Below are positions 1 to 4,626 of a DNA stretch of 7,869 nucleotides, one piece after another. The position numbers and the translations under genes were made by a program. The stretch lies in NCBI GenBank assembly GCA_947074125.1, contig CAMTOM010000057.1:1-7869 (forward strand), read 5' to 3'. Numbering within the stretch: the stretch's first letter is position 1; every line of letters begins with the position of its first letter. The notes beneath the pieces were generated by a model that was not told the origin of the DNA, ran no database searches, and saw nothing but the letters and a program-made list of their open reading frames with translations. The stretch comes from an uncultured Desulfovibrionaceae bacterium (lineage in GTDB: Bacteria > Desulfobacterota > Desulfovibrionia > Desulfovibrionales > Desulfovibrionaceae).

Positions 1-49
1 ACGAGATTTCTGAATGTGACTGGAGTTCAGACGTGTGCTCTTCCGATCT
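1..49 (+). other. Illumina TruSeq index adapter (contamination, not genomic)
   Basis: Three adapter parts lie in order. Positions 1-7 (ACGAGAT) are the end of the P7 flow-cell sequence. Positions 8-15 (TTCTGAAT) sit exactly where the 8-base i7 index belongs. Positions 16-49 match the 34-base TruSeq read-2 adapter from GTGACTGGAG to CTTCCGATCT. The order and lengths are those of a TruSeq index primer, so this is untrimmed library sequence at the contig end. Genomic sequence begins at about position 50. Any reading frame that starts inside this block is artificial. Confidence 0.98.
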
Positions 50-286
50 GTTTCAGAAAAAATGTTCCCCACAACAAACAGGTTCAAAAATACCTTTTCT
101 CTCCCATCGCATGTCAGAACAAAGCGCATTATCACAAACTATTAGGGAAAGTAAAAAATTTCCCTCCCCAAACGCTATTACCTAGCACTCTTACCCCACA
201 CTGGCAACTCTCGCCAATGAGGGGAAAGCGCCCAACAAAGGGTAAAAAACAGAAAGAAAAAGAGGTCGGGAAAATAGTTTTATACA
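50..286. other. Region downstream of the YcaO gene, no supported gene
   Basis: I see no convincing gene, RNA or intrinsic terminator here. A frame reading right from the adapter into this stretch is an artefact. On the minus strand, a 51-codon frame (132-287) starts with an ATG that overlaps the YcaO stop codon but has no ribosome-binding site; it is discussed under findings. A short inverted repeat (GGGAAA and TTTCCC at about 147-166) has no U-tract and looks fortuitous. The next gene to the left is off the contig. Confidence 0.6.
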
Positions 287-2119
287 TTAATTTTGAGGAG
301 TCATTGCAAGCCAGCGCTGAAACAGACGAGGGCGTACCCGCGAAAAAGCATCCCACTCTGCCGTCAATTCCATATCAGGAACCACAGCACGTACCACAGG
401 CAGCCCCAAGTCCTTACGAGTCAGTGTCACATACACAGGACAATGCCCATGCTCTATGAACAATGCCTCAAGCAAAGCAAGATCATCTTCCGCTGACCCC
501 AAAGAATAGTTGGGCAGATCCTCAAGCACATACTCTGGAAGATGACGCAAGCGCGGGCCAGATGCCTCTCCGTGCGGATAGGGATATGGCGTTTCTGTCA
601 AGGCCGCCAGTGCCGCCCGTGTACCATCCAAACCCGCTCCTGTAGCACGGATAATTTCTCCCTTGCGCCCCATGACAAAGCATTGATAACACGGCACACC
701 AAGCTCAGTGGTAATATCCTGAAACTGTACCTGAATGCCGCGAGCCGCATAATCATCAAGAAGCCCTTGAAGACGAGGTTCACGACTTTTCAGCGAAAAA
801 CAGCGGGAAGGATGAAAAGGCATCGTGGCTTCTGCATCACGTTCGATGATTTCCACCAGCGCCGCAACTTTTGCCTCCGCAAGCGTATTGCCAGAAGCCA
901 GCCCCGTAGAGCCCCCCGCCATAAAAAGAGCACTCTCGTCCAGATTGCAGAAAAGCCCCACAATCTGCAAAGGTACCAAGACCCCCTCTCCCCCATTTGC
1001 CGACTGTCCCCAAACCCAATGCAGGGGAGCGTCTGTATAGGCTACCTCCAAAGGCAGGGAATTGGGATCAAAAGCCGCTATTTCAAGAGTTTTTATTTCA
1101 GAAAAGCGCGCACGATAAAGAGCAAGAGGATGCGAAAGCCCAACAACGCTTCCCGCAAGAAAGGGTTCCAGATGACGAGACACAGCAGCATCACAAAAAG
1201 CAGACTGTTCCTGTATATCTGATAATGTTGCTGCATCACAAGACGCAACGCTCATATACGACGAAGCCCGCTCCACCATCTCCATAGCATAAGAAACCCT
1301 GGCAGCCTCCACCGAAAGACCGCGTCCGTAGGTGGTCGCCTTTCCCTGCAAGGTGTAGTTCAACCCCTCATTTGCCACAGCAATGGCAACACGCCAGGGA
1401 CGCAATAAAGCTATGGGCGAAAGAGAGGCCTCATGGCGCATCTCCTGTCCATCCAGAATATCCGCCTCCAATAATCCATCCAAAGCCTGCAAAGCCGTTT
1501 CCCGCGCAGGAGGTCGCTCCCACGCCTTGCCAATCCTGTCATGCCTGCCTTCCTGACGCATCCTCGCCACATGACAGTCAAACAATGCCTCTATTCCTTT
1601 TAGTTGCGAAGAAGGTATTTGCACATCTTCACGGGCATACAGCAAAGGTAAATCAATATCATCAGGATGAGGCAGCATGGTATGCTCACAAATATTTTTT
1701 TGGAACAATACAGCCCAGCGACTATGAAGATCTTTGTCTGGCAGAAGATGCCAGCGCAAAACAGGCAAAGGCGTAAAGGCAGCAAGCTCAGCACACAAGC
1801 CTTCTGGAAACCATTCCTCAAGCGGCGCAAAAGCAGCATGTATGACCGCACACTCTAAAATAAGAGCCCCCAGGACAGGTCGGGCACAAGCCCCCTCTCC
1901 TTCCATGGCACGTAGACACAAAAGCTGTAATTCCTCCAAAGAACGGGATGCCAGCACGGTCAGGACATGACGATGCAAAAATTCATCCATGGGAGCTTCT
2001 TCCAAACGCTTGAGCGCATCCTCAAAAGAAAGACTTGCTGGAGGTTCACAGGAAAAATAGCCTGTCGTCGATTCGGTACGATTATGCGTGTAGGCATAGG
2101 CAAGAAGAGGTAGTGTCAT
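287..2119 (-). CDS. YcaO-domain protein with an unassigned N-terminal region
   Basis: This is a 610-residue protein. Its C-terminal part is a YcaO domain, an ATP-dependent enzyme family that activates peptide-backbone amides to make azolines, thioamides or amidines, and which in E. coli helps RimO methylthiolate ribosomal protein S12. Visible hallmarks, numbered from the chosen start, are GKATTYGRGLS (about 259-269), the nucleotide/Mg motif Sx3E at 276-280 (SYAME), GSTGLASGNT (about 403-412), the ExxxR motif at 423-427 (EIIER), and a late PVVRAVVPDME (about 574-584). Residues 1 to about 225 match nothing I can name and have no signal peptide or membrane helix. I chose the ATG at 2119 because the upstream frame to 2182 reads straight through the rpsI terminator. 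The Shine-Dalgarno is weak (GTGGAT). The gene lies 80 nt after rpsI, so expression may be terminator read-through or come from an unseen promoter. No TfuA, precursor peptide or dehydrogenase partner is visible. Substrate unknown; a ribosomal protein is only a context guess. Confidence 0.85.
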   Translation of the reverse strand: MTLPLLAYAYTHNRTESTTGYFSCEPPASLSFEDALKRLEEAPMDEFLHRHVLTVLASRSLEELQLLCLRAMEGEGACARPVLGALILECAVIHAAFAPLEEWFPEGLCAELAAFTPLPVLRWHLLPDKDLHSRWAVLFQKNICEHTMLPHPDDIDLPLLYAREDVQIPSSQLKGIEALFDCHVARMRQEGRHDRIGKAWERPPARETALQALDGLLEADILDGQEMRHEASLSPIALLRPWRVAIAVANEGLNYTLQGKATTYGRGLSVEAARVSYAMEMVERASSYMSVASCDAATLSDIQEQSAFCDAAVSRHLEPFLAGSVVGLSHPLALYRARFSEIKTLEIAAFDPNSLPLEVAYTDAPLHWVWGQSANGGEGVLVPLQIVGLFCNLDESALFMAGGSTGLASGNTLAEAKVAALVEIIERDAEATMPFHPSRCFSLKSREPRLQGLLDDYAARGIQVQFQDITTELGVPCYQCFVMGRKGEIIRATGAGLDGTRAALAALTETPYPYPHGEASGPRLRHLPEYVLEDLPNYSLGSAEDDLALLEALFIEHGHCPVYVTLTRKDLGLPVVRAVVPDMELTAEWDAFSRVRPRLFQRWLAMTPQN

Positions 2120-2134
2120 GGCACGATCCACAAG

Positions 2135-2175
2135 AAAAAAATATAAGAAAAGGCAGGCCACACAAGTGACCTGCC
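2135..2175 (-). terminator. Intrinsic terminator after rpsI
   Basis: Read on the minus strand, a 10-bp stem (GGCAGGTCAC paired with GTGGCCTGCC, one G-U pair) encloses a TTGT loop at 2152-2175. A T-rich run follows at 2135-2151. It starts 24 nt after the rpsI stop codon, so it should end the rplM-rpsI transcript. It also lies inside the longest possible reading frame of the YcaO gene, which argues against a YcaO start at 2182. Confidence 0.88.
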
Positions 2176-2199
2176 CACACATCCGACGGAATGCAAATA

Positions 2200-2592
2200 T
2201 TAACGCTTTGAATACTGGTAGCGAGCACGAGCGGCACGCATACCGTATTTTTTACGTTCTTTCTTACGCGCATCACGGGTAAGAAATCCAGCTTTTTTCA
2301 ACACACCGCGCAAGGAAGGATCAACAGAAAGGAGAGCGCGGGAAATGCCGTGGCGCACAGCTTCTGCCTGCCCACTCACACCACCACCAGCGACATTCAC
2401 CTTGATATCCAGCTTGTCGGTCACCTTACACAGCACAAGAGGCTGACGGATAACCATCTGCAAGGTTTTGCGGGGGAAATATTCCTCAAAGGAACGACCA
2501 TTGATCAGAATGCTGCCAGAACCGGCATAGAGACGGGTACGGGCAGTAGCGGTCTTGCGGCGACCGGTACCATAATCAAATTTCACAGACAT
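2200..2592 (-). CDS. rpsI: 30S ribosomal protein S9 (uS9)
   Basis: S9 is a small-subunit protein of the 30S head whose C-terminal tail reaches the P-site tRNA anticodon region. The 130-residue product has the family length. It opens with the typical GTGRRKTATARTRL block (residues 8-21), carries the central GGGVSGQAEAVRHGISRAL segment, and ends in the basic tail KKYGMRAARARYQYSKR, including the terminal arginine that contacts tRNA in known structures. The start is fixed by GAGGAG (2599-2604) six bases before the ATG. The gene follows rplM after 16 nt, and its ribosome-binding site begins 5 nt beyond the rplM stop, so the pair is one transcript, as in most bacteria. A strong terminator follows. 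Nothing is truncated or odd. Confidence 0.98.
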   Translation of the reverse strand: MSVKFDYGTGRRKTATARTRLYAGSGSILINGRSFEEYFPRKTLQMVIRQPLVLCKVTDKLDIKVNVAGGGVSGQAEAVRHGISRALLSVDPSLRGVLKKAGFLTRDARKKERKKYGMRAARARYQYSKR

Positions 2593-2608
2593 GATATTCT
2601 CCTCGTCT

Positions 2609-3043
2609 CTAGTACGGCAACGTCAGAGGCTGGGGATTCTGAGCAGTATGAGGATGCTCAGAGCCAGCATAAATTTTCAGTTTCTTCAGCATGGCGCGCC
2701 CAAGGCTATTGCGGGGCAGCATACCACGCACAGCATGCATCAATACGTTTTCTGGTTTTGTAGCCAGCATGTCGCTCAGAGTGGTTTCTTTCAAACCACC
2801 CACATAGCCAGAATAGCGGTAATATTTTTTGTCGCTCATTTTTGCGCCGGTAACTTTGATTTTTTCGCAGTTCACAACCACGATAAAATCACCATTATCC
2901 ATATGGTGCGCAAATTCAGGCTTGTGCTTGCCACGCAGACGGTGAGCTATCTGACTGGCCAGACGGCCAAGTACTTTTTCCTGCGCATCAACCACAAACC
3001 ACTGGCGATTGATGTCTTTTGGTGTAGGACTGAACGTTTTCAT
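2609..3043 (-). CDS. rplM: 50S ribosomal protein L13 (uL13)
   Basis: L13 is an early-assembly large-subunit protein that binds 23S rRNA. The 144-residue product is close to the usual length of about 142. Diagnostic segments include QWFVVDAQEKVLGRLASQIA (14-33), RGKHKPEF (37-44), GDFIVVVNCEKIKVTG (51-66), the YYRYSGYVGGLK loop, MLPRNSLGRAMLKKLKIYAG and the ending HPHTAQNPQPLTLPY. The opening MKTFSPTPKDINRQW is the wording I associate with Desulfovibrionaceae. GAGGAG (3053-3058) lies 9 nt before the ATG. It is the first gene of the rplM-rpsI operon, driven by the promoter at 3080-3108. In E. coli L13 represses this operon through the mRNA leader; here the predicted leader is only about 30 nt, so whether that holds is open. 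Confidence 0.98.
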   Translation of the reverse strand: MKTFSPTPKDINRQWFVVDAQEKVLGRLASQIAHRLRGKHKPEFAHHMDNGDFIVVVNCEKIKVTGAKMSDKKYYRYSGYVGGLKETTLSDMLATKPENVLMHAVRGMLPRNSLGRAMLKKLKIYAGSEHPHTAQNPQPLTLPY

Positions 3044-3079
3044 GGGAAATGACTCCTCGAATGTGCAATAAAGAAGGGT

Positions 3080-3108
3080 TTTTTACGGCAATACAACGGG
3101 TCTGTCAA
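3080..3108 (-). promoter_or_regulatory. Sigma70-type promoter of rplM-rpsI
   Basis: On the minus strand, a perfect -35 box TTGACA (3103-3108) is followed by a 17-nt spacer and a -10-like TAAAAA (3080-3085, four of six consensus bases). The predicted transcript start is near 3073, giving a leader of about 30 nt before rplM. Position, spacing and the perfect -35 box make this convincing, though the -10 box is imperfect. Confidence 0.72.
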
Positions 3109-3165
3109 GATAAAAAAGAAACGGGGCTGGGACACAAGCCCGCCATTGCCTGAAAACTGAAGCGC

Positions 3166-3194
3166 TTGTCCTTTACCTTATGAAGCCCTATACT
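3166..3194 (+). promoter_or_regulatory. Sigma70-type promoter of the HD hydrolase gene
   Basis: TTGTCC (3166-3171, four of six -35 bases) is followed by exactly 17 nt and then TATACT (3189-3194, five of six -10 bases). Transcription would start near 3201 and give a leader of about 112 nt. The site faces away from the rplM promoter, and the two -35 boxes are 57 nt apart. Confidence 0.6.
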
Positions 3195-3298
3195 GCCAAG
3201 AGTTTTTTTGTGAAAAATTCCGAAGAATGTAAAAAAACATTCGTTTTCCAGCATTTGTTTCTTCAATAAACACTGTGCAGGGTGTTTTCGAGCTGCAA

Positions 3299-3304
3299 GA
3301 GGAG
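3299..3304 (+). promoter_or_regulatory. Ribosome-binding site fixing the HD hydrolase start
   Basis: GAGGAG sits 8 nt upstream of the ATG at 3313. It supports this start over the in-frame ATG at 3361 (residue 17), which has no comparable site. Confidence 0.8.
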
Positions 3305-3312
3305 CATTTGTT

Positions 3313-4554
3313 ATGGCGATACGCAAGAGTTTGTTGCAATTGATTTTTTCAGGGTCATACATGCTGCGCTGGAACGACAGGCTCCGCCCCATGGAACTCC
3401 TTGAAATCGACAAGCAGGCACATAAAATGCTGCTCGCCTGCGCACTCGGCTTTGAAAATACAAGAGAGTGTAACAGCACCGAACGCCTTATTCTCACTCG
3501 CGATATTATTGAAGGGGGTCTCTTTGATTATTTTTATCGCCTCATTATTACCGACATCAAACCTCCCGTTTTTTATCGTATAAAAGAAAATCCTGAACAC
3601 TATCGCCAACTGACCGAACACGTCCTCCGCAAGCTTGAACCTATTATCAGTCCACTCGATGAAGCGTTCTGGCAACGCATGTGCGCATATCATCAAAAAA
3701 GTAACGATACTGATCCGGCACGACGCATTCTTGAAGCCGCGCACCAGTTTGCCTCATTCTGGGAATTCCAGCGCATTTACCCTTTCAATACTTTTGATGA
3801 TGCCATGGAACAGACCAAACAGGGCTTTGAAGAGGATTTGAATACCCTTCGAGACATTCGAGGCGTAAACGCCCTTCTTGAACAGCATAATCCCCTCGCC
3901 CGCTTTGCCAATATCTGCGGTCAGCTCCGTTTCCAGATCCGCTGGACACAGGCACCACGTATACCCGCCACATCTGTTCTCGGACATATGTTTGCGGTGG
4001 CAGCCTATGCGTATTTTTACAGTCTCAGCATAGGAGCCTGTCCGACGCGCTGTTGCAACAACTTTTTCTGTGGGCTTTTCCATGACCTGCCGGAGCTGCT
4101 CACCCGTGACATTATTTCACCCGTCAAACATTCTTTTGCCAGTCTCCCTGACCTCATTAAGGAATATGAGGAAGAAGAACTCGAACGCCGTATTTTCACG
4201 CCTCTATGTGACGGCGGCTATGAAGACTTTGTCGAGCGTGTCAGCTATTACCTTGGCATTCCTGTTGGCTCAGAGTTCGATGCTGCTGTTCGGATTCCCA
4301 GTGAAGGCATCCGCAAAATTGATAATTTTCAGATGCTGCACAAACATTATAATGAAGATATCTACGATCCCAGAGATGGGGAGCTCATTAAAACCTGCGA
4401 CATTCTCGCAGCTTTTCTGGAAGCACATAATTCCATTAGAAACGGGGTTGCCACAGCACACCTTATCGAGGCCGCAGCACGCCTGCGCAGCAACCTTCTC
4501 AAATGCTCCATTAGTGAATTGCAGATAGAAGCGCTTCTTGCTGACTTTGACTGA
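3313..4554 (+). CDS. YfbR-like HD-domain hydrolase, probable 5'-deoxynucleotidase, with a degenerate N-terminal HD repeat
   Basis: This is a 413-residue soluble protein without a signal peptide. The C-terminal half (about 195-413) carries the metal-binding HD set H225, H257-D258 and D363. It also repeats the E. coli YfbR pattern residue for residue: R210-W211 lie 15 and 14 positions before the first His (YfbR R18-W19 and H33), E261 follows at HD+3, D266 is at the YfbR D77 position, and SPVK resembles TPVK. YfbR removes phosphate from deoxynucleoside monophosphates, so the same reaction is inferred here. YfbR is only about 199 residues long. The extra N-terminal 190 residues look like a decayed copy of the fold: RW at 19-20, H37, F71-D72 in place of HD, D81 followed by PP, and H144 where the last Asp would be. 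The gene is divergent from rplM and convergent with polA. Substrate preference and any role in dNTP balance are untested. Confidence 0.82.
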   Translation: MAIRKSLLQLIFSGSYMLRWNDRLRPMELLEIDKQAHKMLLACALGFENTRECNSTERLILTRDIIEGGLFDYFYRLIITDIKPPVFYRIKENPEHYRQLTEHVLRKLEPIISPLDEAFWQRMCAYHQKSNDTDPARRILEAAHQFASFWEFQRIYPFNTFDDAMEQTKQGFEEDLNTLRDIRGVNALLEQHNPLARFANICGQLRFQIRWTQAPRIPATSVLGHMFAVAAYAYFYSLSIGACPTRCCNNFFCGLFHDLPELLTRDIISPVKHSFASLPDLIKEYEEEELERRIFTPLCDGGYEDFVERVSYYLGIPVGSEFDAAVRIPSEGIRKIDNFQMLHKHYNEDIYDPRDGELIKTCDILAAFLEAHNSIRNGVATAHLIEAAARLRSNLLKCSISELQIEALLADFD

Positions 4555-4557
4555 CAG

Positions 4558-4588
4558 GAACGGGAATCCCATAACAGGATTCCCGTTC
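4558..4588. terminator. Hairpin between convergent genes, possible bidirectional terminator
   Basis: A perfect 12-bp inverted repeat (GAACGGGAATCC and GGATTCCCGTTC) encloses a 7-nt loop. It begins 4 nt after the HD hydrolase stop and lies 38 nt beyond the polA stop on the other strand. Neither side has a proper U-tract immediately after the stem, so it may act as a weak or factor-assisted terminator or as an mRNA 3'-end stabiliser serving both genes. Confidence 0.55.
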
Positions 4589-4626
4589 ATCATATCAGAT
4601 AACAATTGAGAGCCTTTTCGTTTCAA

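Noticed and set aside
542..1222. 226-codon plus-strand frame inside the YcaO gene
   Set aside because: It lies wholly antisense to the YcaO coding frame, has no family resemblance, and its composition fits a shadow of that gene.
2591..3052. Long plus-strand frame across rplM
   Set aside because: It is antisense to rplM, whose product is certain, and it has no recognisable domain.
3225..3242. Small hairpin in the HD gene leader (GAATGT, A6 loop, ACATTC) followed by GTTTT
   Set aside because: The 6-bp A/T-rich stem is too weak for a terminator or attenuator, and no leader peptide accompanies it.
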